Assembly: GCA_934622035.1 (NCBI GenBank)
Contig: CAKTVG010000001.1
Location: forward strand, 124,001-188,000
DNA length: 64,000 bases
Origin: an uncultured Oscillospiraceae bacterium
Lineage (GTDB): Bacteria; Bacillota; Clostridia; Oscillospirales; Oscillospiraceae
Direction of reading: 5' to 3'
Shown here: piece after piece, positions 15,422 to 23,374 of the stretch
Layout of the letters: each line of letters opens with the position of its first letter
How positions within the stretch are numbered: position 1 is the first letter of the stretch
Translations under genes and position numbers: made by a program
The notes under the pieces: model-generated
The model's database searches: none
What the model saw: the letters and a program-made list of their open reading frames with translations, nothing else
What the model was told of the DNA's origin: nothing

Positions 15422-17403
15422 TCGTCCTTGGCATTACCGGCGGCACGGGCAGCGGCAAGACGACGCTGCTGCGCTGCGTAGAGCGGCACGGCGGCGCGGT
15501 GCTGGACTGCGACGCGCTTTATCACGCGCTGCTGCGTACGGACAAGCCGCTGCAGGACGCGATTTCCGCCCGGTTTCCCGGCACGGTGGAGGGCGGCGTA
15601 TTGAACCGGCACGCGCTGGGAAAGATTGTCTTTGCGGATGCTGCTGCGCTGCGCGACCTGAACGGCATTACCCACGGCGCGGTGTGCCGTGCGGTGCGCG
15701 AGAGACTGGACGAGGCGCGCCGGGAAGGAAAAGTGCTTGCCGCCGTCGACGCCATCGCGCTGTTTGAAAGCGGCCTTGCGCGGCTTTGCACAAAGACCGT
15801 CGCCGTGACCGCGCCGCGGCAGCTGCGCATCGAGCGACTGATGCGCCGGGAGGGCATTTCCGCCGATTACGCCGCGCAGCGCATCGCCGCGCAGAAGAGC
15901 GATGCGGAATTTCGCCGCATGGCGGACGTCACGCTGGAAAACGGCGGCACGCAGGCGGAATTTGAAGAAAAATGTGAGCAATTTCTGAAAGGAGTTTTAT
16001 GTATGAGCAACAAGTATGAAGATCTGCGCAAGGAGGTTCTCTTTGCACCGAAGAACGGCTATGACCGCATCAGCGCGGAGGATCTGGCGGCGATGGAGCC
16101 GTACTGCAAGGACTATATCGACTTTATCAGCACCTGCAAGGTGGAGCGCGAGGCGGTGGAGTGGACCATCGCCGAGGCCGAGAAGGCGGGCTTCCGGCCC
16201 CTGGTTCCCGGCATGCAGCTCAAGTCGGGCGACAGGGTCTATGGCAACAACCACAAAAAGAGCGTGATTTTCGCCGTCGTGGGCAAGCAGTCTCTGAACG
16301 AGGGCGCGCATATCTGCGCCGCGCACATCGACTCCCCGCGTCTGGATCTCAAGCCGAATCCTCTGTATGAGGACTGCGAAATGGCGTATTTCAAGACGCA
16401 TTATTATGGCGGCATCAAGAAGTATCAGTGGACGACGACGCCCCTGGCCATCCACGGTGTCGTGGCGAAGAAGGACGGCACCGTCGTGCCCGTGACCGTC
16501 GGCGAGGATGAGAACGATCCCATCTTCTGCGTGACCGATCTTCTGGTGCATCTTTCCGCCGATCAGATGAAAAAGACGCTGGCCGAGGGCGTGACGGGCG
16601 AGAACCTGCGCGTTCTGCTGGGAAGCCGTCCCCTGACGGACGACGAGGGCGGCGACCGCGTGAAGTTCGCCGTCATGTGCCTGCTGCATGAGAAGTACGG
16701 CATCACCGAGGAGGATTTTCTCTCCGCCGAGCTGACCATGGTGCCCGCGGGCCGCGCCCGCGAGGTGGGCTTCGACCGCAGCCTCATCGCCGCCTACGGC
16801 CATGACGACCGCGTGTGCGCCTATGCCGCGTTCCGCCCGATGCTGACGCTGGAAGCGCCGGAAAAGACCGCCGTCTGCGTGCTGGCTGACAAGGAAGAGA
16901 TCGGCTCTCAGGGCATTTCCGGCATGCAGAGCGATTATTTTGAAACCTTCATGGGCGACCTCTGTGCTGCGACGGGCGCGGAGCTGCGCCGCTGCTTCGA
17001 GAAGTCCTTCTGCCTCTCCGCAGACGTGAGCAACGCCTTTGACCCGCTCTATGCCGAGACCTGCGACAAGAGCAACAATACCAAGATCAACTACGGCACC
17101 GGCATCTTCAAGTACACCGGCGCGCGCGGCAAGTCCGGCAGCTCTGACGCGGCAGCCGAGGTCATGGCCTATGTCCGCAGGCTCTTCTCCGAGCAGGACG
17201 TCATCTGGCAGACCGGCGAGCTGGGCAAGGTCGATCAGGGCGGCGGCGGCACGGTCGCCTGCTATATGGCGAACCGCAACATCGAAACCGTGGACGCGGG
17301 CGTGCCCGTGCTCTCCATGCATGCCCCGATGGAGCTGGTGTCCAAGCTGGATACCTATATGACCTTCAAGGGAATGAAGGTCTTCTACGAGGCTGCACAA
17401 TAA
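15418..17403 (+). CDS. coaE: Dephospho-CoA kinase reading in frame into an M18 aminopeptidase
   Basis: A 661-codon open frame. Residues 1-195 are dephospho-CoA kinase (last step of coenzyme A synthesis: ATP plus dephospho-CoA): P-loop GGTGSGKTT (about 8-16), CDALYHALL lid region and MRREGISADYAAQRI near the end. A normal CoaE is about 200 residues and should stop near 15990. Here no stop occurs, and the frame continues through L-K-G-V-L-C into a complete M18 aminopeptidase (next entry). A GGAG at 15991-15994 lies eight bases ahead of the internal ATG, so the ribosome may make both a 661-residue fusion and a free aminopeptidase. Whether the fusion is real biology, a recent stop-codon loss or a base-call artefact cannot be decided here. 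The start overlaps sua5 by four bases. Confidence 0.85.
   Translation: MIVLGITGGTGSGKTTLLRCVERHGGAVLDCDALYHALLRTDKPLQDAISARFPGTVEGGVLNRHALGKIVFADAAALRDLNGITHGAVCRAVRERLDEARREGKVLAAVDAIALFESGLARLCTKTVAVTAPRQLRIERLMRREGISADYAAQRIAAQKSDAEFRRMADVTLENGGTQAEFEEKCEQFLKGVLCMSNKYEDLRKEVLFAPKNGYDRISAEDLAAMEPYCKDYIDFISTCKVEREAVEWTIAEAEKAGFRPLVPGMQLKSGDRVYGNNHKKSVIFAVVGKQSLNEGAHICAAHIDSPRLDLKPNPLYEDCEMAYFKTHYYGGIKKYQWTTTPLAIHGVVAKKDGTVVPVTVGEDENDPIFCVTDLLVHLSADQMKKTLAEGVTGENLRVLLGSRPLTDDEGGDRVKFAVMCLLHEKYGITEEDFLSAELTMVPAGRAREVGFDRSLIAAYGHDDRVCAYAAFRPMLTLEAPEKTAVCVLADKEEIGSQGISGMQSDYFETFMGDLCAATGAELRRCFEKSFCLSADVSNAFDPLYAETCDKSNNTKINYGTGIFKYTGARGKSGSSDAAAEVMAYVRRLFSEQDVIWQTGELGKVDQGGGGTVACYMANRNIETVDAGVPVLSMHAPMELVSKLDTYMTFKGMKVFYEAAQ
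16003..17403 (+). CDS. M18-family zinc aminopeptidase (internal start of the composite ORF)
   Basis: A 466-residue metallo-aminopeptidase of family M18 (aspartyl aminopeptidase type), cytosolic, releasing N-terminal residues from peptides. Metal and catalytic residues are visible: AAHIDSPRLDLKPNPLYED (His and catalytic Asp), DKEEIGSQG (catalytic Glu pair), a further Asp in SADVSNAFDP and HAPMELVSKLD near the C-terminus. Length is normal for M18, so the domain is complete from MSNKYEDL. The ATG at 16003 has an AAAGGAG ribosome site, supporting independent translation, yet it is in frame with coaE and no stop codon intervenes. A terminator follows at 17407. Confidence 0.88.
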   Translation: MSNKYEDLRKEVLFAPKNGYDRISAEDLAAMEPYCKDYIDFISTCKVEREAVEWTIAEAEKAGFRPLVPGMQLKSGDRVYGNNHKKSVIFAVVGKQSLNEGAHICAAHIDSPRLDLKPNPLYEDCEMAYFKTHYYGGIKKYQWTTTPLAIHGVVAKKDGTVVPVTVGEDENDPIFCVTDLLVHLSADQMKKTLAEGVTGENLRVLLGSRPLTDDEGGDRVKFAVMCLLHEKYGITEEDFLSAELTMVPAGRAREVGFDRSLIAAYGHDDRVCAYAAFRPMLTLEAPEKTAVCVLADKEEIGSQGISGMQSDYFETFMGDLCAATGAELRRCFEKSFCLSADVSNAFDPLYAETCDKSNNTKINYGTGIFKYTGARGKSGSSDAAAEVMAYVRRLFSEQDVIWQTGELGKVDQGGGGTVACYMANRNIETVDAGVPVLSMHAPMELVSKLDTYMTFKGMKVFYEAAQ

Positions 17404-17406
17404 TAC

Positions 17407-17456
17407 TTTTTGCCTGGGAGAATTCCGAACGGATTTTCCCAGGCAAAAATTTTTTC
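17407..17456 (+). terminator. Rho-independent terminator after the prfA operon
   Basis: TGCCTGGGA (17411-17419) pairs with TCCCAGGCA (17437-17445), flanked by T and A runs and followed by TTTTTT (17451-17456). Confidence 0.85.
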
Positions 17457-17587
17457 CGGAACGGAAGAGAAATTCGACCGTTTTTCGTACCATTTCCCGG
17501 AAAAGAGGCGTACAATACGAAGAAATGAGTTAAATGTACAACCTAAAAGGAAAACATGACAATTTCATCAGTATTCCCGCAAAACAG

Positions 17588-17615
17588 TTGAAATTTTTGT
17601 GCAAAGTTGTATAAT
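17588..17615 (+). promoter_or_regulatory. Promoter of the glycogen operon
   Basis: TTGAAA (17588-17593), a 16-base spacer and TATAAT (17610-17615), 37 bases before the glgB ATG. The rest of the 17457-17587 gap is A+T-rich relative to its surroundings, and I see no gene or known riboswitch in it. Confidence 0.75.
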
Positions 17616-17652
17616 AGAATTGATATCAACAACGGCAAAGGAGCGCACTTGA

Positions 17653-19560
17653 ATGGAGCAGACCATGCACAATTCGCTCAAGCGGTTCTCTCTTGGCGAC
17701 GAATCGCGGGCGTATACCTTCCTCGGCTGCCATAAGGCCGAGCGCGAGGGCGTTTCCGGCTATGTTTTCCGCGTCTGGGCGCCGCGCGCGCAGGGCGTGA
17801 GCGTGACCGGAGACTGGAATTTCTGGAACCCGACGGATCTGCCGATGACCTATCTGGAATACGGCGTCTGGGAGGCTTTCTCCGTCTATGCCAAGGAGGG
17901 CGACGCATATAAATTCTGCGTGCGCCGCGCCGACGGCAGCACGGTGTATAAATCCGACCCCTATGCCTTCCAGACCTGCCGCCTGCCGGATACCTCCAGC
18001 CGCATCTGCACGCCGGAGGGCTATGCCTGGGGCGATGCGGCCTACCGCCGGCAGCAGGGCAAGCGCAAGCTGCTCGACAGCCCGATGAACATCTATGAGG
18101 TGCACTTCGGCTCCTGGCGGCGCAAGCCGGACGGCAGCTGCTATTCCTACGACGAGCTGGCCGACGAGCTGGTGCCCTATCTCAAGGAGATGGGCTACAC
18201 GCATCTGGAGCTGATGCCCCTGACGGAATACCCCTACGATCCCTCCTGGGGCTATCAGGTCACCGGCTACTATGCCCCGACGGCGCGCTACGGCGACCCG
18301 AAGCAGCTCATGCGCTTTGTGGACAAGTGCCACCGCGCGGGCATCGGCGTGCTGCTCGACTGGGTCCCGGCACATTTCCCCAAGGACGAAAATGGCCTTT
18401 ACGAATTCGACGGCACCTGCTGCTACGAGCTGACCGACCCCCTGATGAACGAGCACCCGGACTGGACGACGCGCGTGTTCGACTTCGGCAAGGGCGAGGT
18501 GCAGTCCTTCCTCATCTCCAGCGCGGTCTACTGGATGGAGACGTACCACATCGACGGCCTGCGCGTGGACGCGGTCGCGGCGATGCTCTATCTGGACTAC
18601 GGCCGCAAGGAATACCACCCCAATAAGTTCGGCGGCAAGGAGAATCTGGAGGCCATCGCCTTCCTGCGCAAGCTGAACCGGGCGGTGTTCTCCGCAAGGA
18701 GAAACGCCATCACGGCAGCGGAGGAATCCACGGCCTACCCGATGGTGACCAAGCCCGATTACGACGGCGGCCTGGGCTTCCTTTATAAGTGGAACATGGG
18801 CTGGATGAACGACATCCTGCGCTACATGTCCCTCGACCCCCTGTTCCGCAAGGGCAGCCACAATAACCTCACCTTCTCCATGACCTATGCCTATTCGGAG
18901 AATTTCATCCTGCCGCTCTCGCACGACGAGGTCGTGCACGGCAAGGGCTCGCTCATCAACAAGATGCCCGGCGACTACGACGCGAAGTTCAGCAATCTGC
19001 GTGTGCTCTACGGCTTCATGATGAGCCACCCTGGCAAAAAGCTGAACTTCATGGGCAATGAGTTCGCGCAGTTCATCGAATGGCGCTATGACCAGCAGCT
19101 CGACTGGCTGCTGCTCGACTACGACCGGCACCGCCAGATGAAGGACTATGTCCGCGATCTGAACCACTTCTATCTGGACAACAGCAGCCTGTGGAACAAC
19201 GATTCCGACTGGAACGGCTTCCGCTGGATTGCACCGGACGACTGTGACAACAGCGTCATTTCCTACCGCCGCATCGACCGGCGCGGCAGGGAGCTGATCG
19301 TCATCTGCAATTTCTGCCCGGTGACCCGCACGGGCTACCGGCTGGGTCTGCCGAAGGCCGGCGAATACGAGCCGGTCTTTGACAGCGACGCCGCCTGCTA
19401 CGGCGGCTCCGGCCTGGAGCTGCCCGCCGTCACGGCGGAAAAGGAGCCGATGCACGGCCTGCCGTACTCCGGGGAATTCACCATCCCGCCGCTTTCCGCA
19501 ACCTTCTACCACAGAAAAGTTACCCCGAGAAAATCTGTAAAGGAGACGAAAAAAGCATGA
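17653..19560 (+). CDS. glgB: 1,4-alpha-glucan branching enzyme
   Basis: A 635-residue GH13 branching enzyme that cuts alpha-1,4 glucan chains and re-attaches them through alpha-1,6 bonds. It has an N-terminal CBM48 beta-sandwich (about residues 35-125, VFRVWAPRAQGVSVTGDWN) and the TIM barrel with GH13 regions: DWVPAHFP (region I), GLRVDAVAAMLYLDYG (nucleophile Asp, region II), EEST (acid/base Glu, region III) and LPLSHDEVVHGKGS (region IV). An all-beta C-terminal domain (about 530-625) follows. AAAGGAG lies 12 bases ahead of the ATG. It is the first gene of a six-gene operon and overlaps glgC by four bases. Confidence 0.96.
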   Translation: MEQTMHNSLKRFSLGDESRAYTFLGCHKAEREGVSGYVFRVWAPRAQGVSVTGDWNFWNPTDLPMTYLEYGVWEAFSVYAKEGDAYKFCVRRADGSTVYKSDPYAFQTCRLPDTSSRICTPEGYAWGDAAYRRQQGKRKLLDSPMNIYEVHFGSWRRKPDGSCYSYDELADELVPYLKEMGYTHLELMPLTEYPYDPSWGYQVTGYYAPTARYGDPKQLMRFVDKCHRAGIGVLLDWVPAHFPKDENGLYEFDGTCCYELTDPLMNEHPDWTTRVFDFGKGEVQSFLISSAVYWMETYHIDGLRVDAVAAMLYLDYGRKEYHPNKFGGKENLEAIAFLRKLNRAVFSARRNAITAAEESTAYPMVTKPDYDGGLGFLYKWNMGWMNDILRYMSLDPLFRKGSHNNLTFSMTYAYSENFILPLSHDEVVHGKGSLINKMPGDYDAKFSNLRVLYGFMMSHPGKKLNFMGNEFAQFIEWRYDQQLDWLLLDYDRHRQMKDYVRDLNHFYLDNSSLWNNDSDWNGFRWIAPDDCDNSVISYRRIDRRGRELIVICNFCPVTRTGYRLGLPKAGEYEPVFDSDAACYGGSGLELPAVTAEKEPMHGLPYSGEFTIPPLSATFYHRKVTPRKSVKETKKA

Positions 19561-20744
19561 ACTTCCAGAAAAAACACTGCATCGCAATGCTCCTTGCAGG
19601 CGGCCAGGGCAGCCGTCTGATGGTCCTGACGGAGAACACCGCCAAGCCCGCTGTCCCCTTTGGCGGCAAATACCGCATCATTGACTTCCCTCTGTCCAAC
19701 TGTGTCAACTCCGGCATCGACACCGTCGGTATCCTGACGCAGTATCAGCCGCTGGAGCTGAACGAATACATAGGCAACGGCCAGCCCTGGCGCCTGAACC
19801 GCAGCCACGGCGGTGCGCAGGTTCTGCCGCCCTATGCCAGAAGCAAAAAATCCGAGTGGTACAAGGGCACCGCAAACGCCATTTATCAGAACATTCCGTT
19901 CATTGAGCGCTATGACCCAGACGATGTTCTCATCCTCTCCGGCGACCATATCTATAAGATGGACTACGCCGCCATGCTGCGCTACCACGAGCAGAAGAAT
20001 GCGGACTGCACCATCGCCGTGCGCACCGTGCCCCTCGAGGAGGCCAGCCGCTTCGGCATCATGAACACCCGCGAGGACGGCGAAATCTACGAGTTTGAGG
20101 AAAAGCCCAAGAAGCCGAAGAGCACGAACGCCTCCATGGGCATTTATATCTTCAAATGGAGCGTCCTGAAGAAATTCCTCATCGAGGACGAGGAGAATCC
20201 GAAATCCGAAAACGACTTCGGCAAGAACGTCATCCCCGCCATTCTGGCCGCAGGACACCGTCTCTTTGCCTATCAGTTTGAGGGCTACTGGAAGGACGTC
20301 GGCACAATCAGCTCCCTTTGGGAGGCCAACATGGACCTGCTCGGCAAGGATCCGGCCTTCAATATCAGCGGCGAAAAGGGCAAGCGCATCTATGCAAGAA
20401 ACTATGCCATGCCGTCGAGCTTCATCGCGAAGGAATCCAAAAATATCAACAGCTTCATTGCCGAGGGCTGCGAAATCTTCGGCAACGTGATCCACTCCGT
20501 CATCTCGACGGGCTGCACGATTGAGCAGGACGCCATCGTGGAGGACAGCGTCATCATGCCGAACGTGCGCCTTGAAAAGGGCGCGATCATCCGCCACGCC
20601 ATCATCGGCGAGGACTGCCGCATCTGCCGCGGCGCCGTGATCGGCGGTACCTTCGCCGAGGGCGAGGAAAAGAAGATCAGCGTCGTGGGCAAGGCCAAGA
20701 CCATCGAACCCAACGCGGCCATCATGCCGGGTGAAATCCGCTGA
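19557..20744 (+). CDS. glgC: Glucose-1-phosphate adenylyltransferase, catalytic subunit
   Basis: A 395-residue ADP-glucose pyrophosphorylase: glucose-1-phosphate plus ATP gives ADP-glucose, the committed step of glycogen synthesis. The nucleotidyltransferase domain starts with MLLAGGQGSRL (about residues 11-21) and KPAVPFGGKYRIIDFPLSN; the catalytic-site DHIYKMDY and the FEEKP sugar-phosphate site follow (about 180). The C-terminal left-handed beta-helix (about 290-395) shows hexapeptide-like repeats (CEIFGNVIHSVIS, CTIEQDAIVEDSVIM). It overlaps glgB (ATGA) and is followed 14 bases later by glgD, its partner subunit in Bacillota. Confidence 0.96.
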   Translation: MNFQKKHCIAMLLAGGQGSRLMVLTENTAKPAVPFGGKYRIIDFPLSNCVNSGIDTVGILTQYQPLELNEYIGNGQPWRLNRSHGGAQVLPPYARSKKSEWYKGTANAIYQNIPFIERYDPDDVLILSGDHIYKMDYAAMLRYHEQKNADCTIAVRTVPLEEASRFGIMNTREDGEIYEFEEKPKKPKSTNASMGIYIFKWSVLKKFLIEDEENPKSENDFGKNVIPAILAAGHRLFAYQFEGYWKDVGTISSLWEANMDLLGKDPAFNISGEKGKRIYARNYAMPSSFIAKESKNINSFIAEGCEIFGNVIHSVISTGCTIEQDAIVEDSVIMPNVRLEKGAIIRHAIIGEDCRICRGAVIGGTFAEGEEKKISVVGKAKTIEPNAAIMPGEIR

Positions 20745-20758
20745 AGGAGGACAAAGCT

Positions 20759-21874
20759 ATGACGACAATGGGTATCATTTTCGCGAACATCTATGACAGC
20801 TCCCTCGGTTCCCTGACGAACAAGCGCACCATGGCCTCGCTGCCCTACGGCGGCCGCTATCGTCAGATCGACTTCTCCCTGTCCAACATGACCAATTCCG
20901 GCATCCGCCATATCGGCATCATTACCAAGCACAATTATCAGTCCCTGATGAATCACATCGGCTCCGGCCAGGAGTGGGACCTGGATCTGGAAGAGGGCGG
21001 CCTGGAATTCCTGACTCCCTTTGCCATGGGCCACAACGGCTCCTACCGCGGCAAGCTCGAGGCGATCAACTCCGCCAAATCCTTCCTCGAAAATTCCACC
21101 GAGGACTATATCATTCTGGTCGACAGCGGCGTGCTGTGCGCCATCGACTTCCGCAAGGTGCTGGCCGACCATGTCGCCTCCGGCGCGGACGTGACGGTCG
21201 TCGTCAAGGACGGCATTGCCAACGGCAAAAAGCAGCTTGACCTGGCCGTCCGCGTGGACGAGAACAATCGCGTCACGGACGTGGCGGTCGATTACTGTGC
21301 AAGCGAGCAGTACCTTGCGTCCATGGGTATTTTCATCATCCGCCGCGACCTGCTGCTGCATGAGGTCACCGAGGCGGTGGCGCACAACCGCTACCATTTC
21401 GAGCGCGACCTTGTCATGCACGGCTTTGCGGAGACGGGCATGACCGTCAACGCCTACCGCTTCGGCGGCATCGCGCTGTTCAACGAGAGTACGACGGAGT
21501 TTTATCACAACAGCCTGGCACTCATCCGTCCCGAGGTGCGCTACGGCCTGTTCGGCAGCGGCCTGACCATCTATACCAAGGTCCGTGACGAGGTTCCGAC
21601 CTACTACGGCGACCACTCCGAGATCGACGACTGCATCGTCGCCGACGGCTGCACGCTCGAGGGCCGGGCGAGCAACTCCGTTCTGTTCCGCGGCGTCCGC
21701 CTGGAGGAGAACGCCGAGGTTCGCGACTGCATCATCATGCAGGGCTCCGTCATCGGCGAGGGCGCGGATCTGGAATGCGTCATTTTGGATAAGGAGGTCA
21801 TCGTGCGGCCGGGCGCGGTTCTGCGCGGCACGAAGGAGCATCCGCTCGTATTCAGAAGAGGAGAAGTGGTATGA
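20759..21874 (+). CDS. glgD: Glucose-1-phosphate adenylyltransferase, GlgD subunit
   Basis: A 371-residue paralogue of GlgC. It keeps the fold (LPYGGRYRQIDFSLSNM, C-terminal beta-helix with SVLFRGVRLEENAEVRDCII), but the GGxGxRL nucleotide loop is replaced by IYDSSLGSLTNKR. This fits the known GlgD role as a largely non-catalytic partner that raises GlgC activity in Bacillota. AAGGAGGACAAAGCT precedes the ATG. The stop overlaps the glgA start by four bases (ATGA), so the subunit and glycogen synthase are coupled. Confidence 0.95.
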   Translation: MTTMGIIFANIYDSSLGSLTNKRTMASLPYGGRYRQIDFSLSNMTNSGIRHIGIITKHNYQSLMNHIGSGQEWDLDLEEGGLEFLTPFAMGHNGSYRGKLEAINSAKSFLENSTEDYIILVDSGVLCAIDFRKVLADHVASGADVTVVVKDGIANGKKQLDLAVRVDENNRVTDVAVDYCASEQYLASMGIFIIRRDLLLHEVTEAVAHNRYHFERDLVMHGFAETGMTVNAYRFGGIALFNESTTEFYHNSLALIRPEVRYGLFGSGLTIYTKVRDEVPTYYGDHSEIDDCIVADGCTLEGRASNSVLFRGVRLEENAEVRDCIIMQGSVIGEGADLECVILDKEVIVRPGAVLRGTKEHPLVFRRGEVV

Positions 21875-23301
21875 AAATCGCAATGGTAGCCTCCGAGGCG
21901 GCGCCGCTCGTCAAAACGGGCGGCCTCGGAGATGTGATGCAGGCGCTGCCTGCAGAGCTTGCCAGAATCAAGGGCAATGAGATTGCCGTTTTCCTGCCGT
22001 ATTATAAAAAGCTCAAGCAGGACGAGACGATCCCGGTGGAGTTCCTCGGTTCGTTCAACATGGAGCTGGCCTGGCGTGAAAGCTATGTCGGCATCCTGCG
22101 GCTGAAGTCCCGCCGGAAAAAGCTTCAGATCTATTTCATCGACAACGATTACTATTTCGGTGCGCGCAATACGATCTACGGCGATTTTGACGACGGCGAG
22201 CGCTTCACCTACTATTCCAAGGCCGTCCTTGCGGCGATGTACTATCTGGATTTCAAGCCGGAGATTCTGCACTGCCACGACTGGCAGAGCGCCATGGCGG
22301 TCGTGTACTGCCGCGCGCTGTACGGCAGCTGGTGCCCGGAGACGAAGACCGTTTTCACCATCCACAATGTGGAATATCAGGGCTGGGCGGACGCGTCCTT
22401 CTTTGACAACACCCTTGCCCTGCCGGAGGAATACCGCGGCAAGCTGACCTTTGACGGCGCGATCAACATGATGAAGGGCGCCATCGAGACGGCGGATATC
22501 GTCACGACGGTTTCCAAATCCTACGCCGAGGAGCTGCGTTATCCCTACTATGCGCACCGTCTGGACGGTGTGCTGCGCAACGCGTGGCTCTGGGGTATCA
22601 CCAACGGCATCGACACCACGGTCTACGACCCCGAAACGGACGCCGCGCTTACCGCGCACTATTCTGCGGCGGATATGGCGGGGAAGTGGGAAAACAAGCG
22701 CGCCCTGCGCGAGGAGCTGGGCCTGCGGACGGACACGGATGCGCCTGTTCTGGCGATGGTTACGCGCCTGGCCGGGCACAAGGGCATCGACCTGCTGTGC
22801 TACATCTTCCAGCGCCTGATGGAGCGGGAGGTGCAGCTGGTCATCGTCGGCACCGGCGAGCGGCAGTATGAGTACGCGCTGAGCGCCTTTGCCCGGCAGT
22901 ATCCCGGCAAGGTCGCCGTGCGGCTGTGCTTCGATCCGAAGCTGGCCAGCCGCGTCTATGCCGGCGCGGATATGTACCTGATGCCCTCGAAATCCGAGCC
23001 CTGCGGCCTGTCGCAGCTCATTGCGATGCGCTACGGCACGGTGCCGGTGGTTGCGGCCAACGGCGGCCTGCGCGATACCGTCCCGCCTTACAACCCCGAA
23101 ACGAAGGAGGGCCGCGGCTTCACCTTCCAGAGCTACAACGCCGACGATTTCCTCGGCGCCATCGACCGCGCAGCGGGCCTGTATTACGGCGACCGCACCG
23201 AATGGAACGCGCTGGCACAGCGCGACATGCAGTGCGACTTCAGCTGGAAGGGCCCGGCTGCGGAATACATGCAGCTTTATACGGAGCTGCGCAGCAAATA
23301 A
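21871..23301 (+). CDS. glgA: Glycogen synthase (ADP-glucose dependent)
   Basis: A 476-residue GT5 glycosyltransferase that extends alpha-1,4-glucan from ADP-glucose. The N-terminal KTGGLGDV (about residues 15-22) binds ADP-glucose. HDWQSAM and the FTIHNVEYQGW region (about 153-174) are typical of GT5. The C-terminal Rossmann half has SEPCGLSQL (about 376-384), which contains the catalytic ExxxxGL motif. Full length. It overlaps glgD (ATGA) and is followed 73 bases later by glgP. Confidence 0.96.
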   Translation: MKIAMVASEAAPLVKTGGLGDVMQALPAELARIKGNEIAVFLPYYKKLKQDETIPVEFLGSFNMELAWRESYVGILRLKSRRKKLQIYFIDNDYYFGARNTIYGDFDDGERFTYYSKAVLAAMYYLDFKPEILHCHDWQSAMAVVYCRALYGSWCPETKTVFTIHNVEYQGWADASFFDNTLALPEEYRGKLTFDGAINMMKGAIETADIVTTVSKSYAEELRYPYYAHRLDGVLRNAWLWGITNGIDTTVYDPETDAALTAHYSAADMAGKWENKRALREELGLRTDTDAPVLAMVTRLAGHKGIDLLCYIFQRLMEREVQLVIVGTGERQYEYALSAFARQYPGKVAVRLCFDPKLASRVYAGADMYLMPSKSEPCGLSQLIAMRYGTVPVVAANGGLRDTVPPYNPETKEGRGFTFQSYNADDFLGAIDRAAGLYYGDRTEWNALAQRDMQCDFSWKGPAAEYMQLYTELRSK

Positions 23302-23374
23302 CCCCGGAATCTCTGAACGCTCTTACCCGTTTACAAAAATCAGAGCTTCCGCAGAAAGACCATAGGAGGCAATT

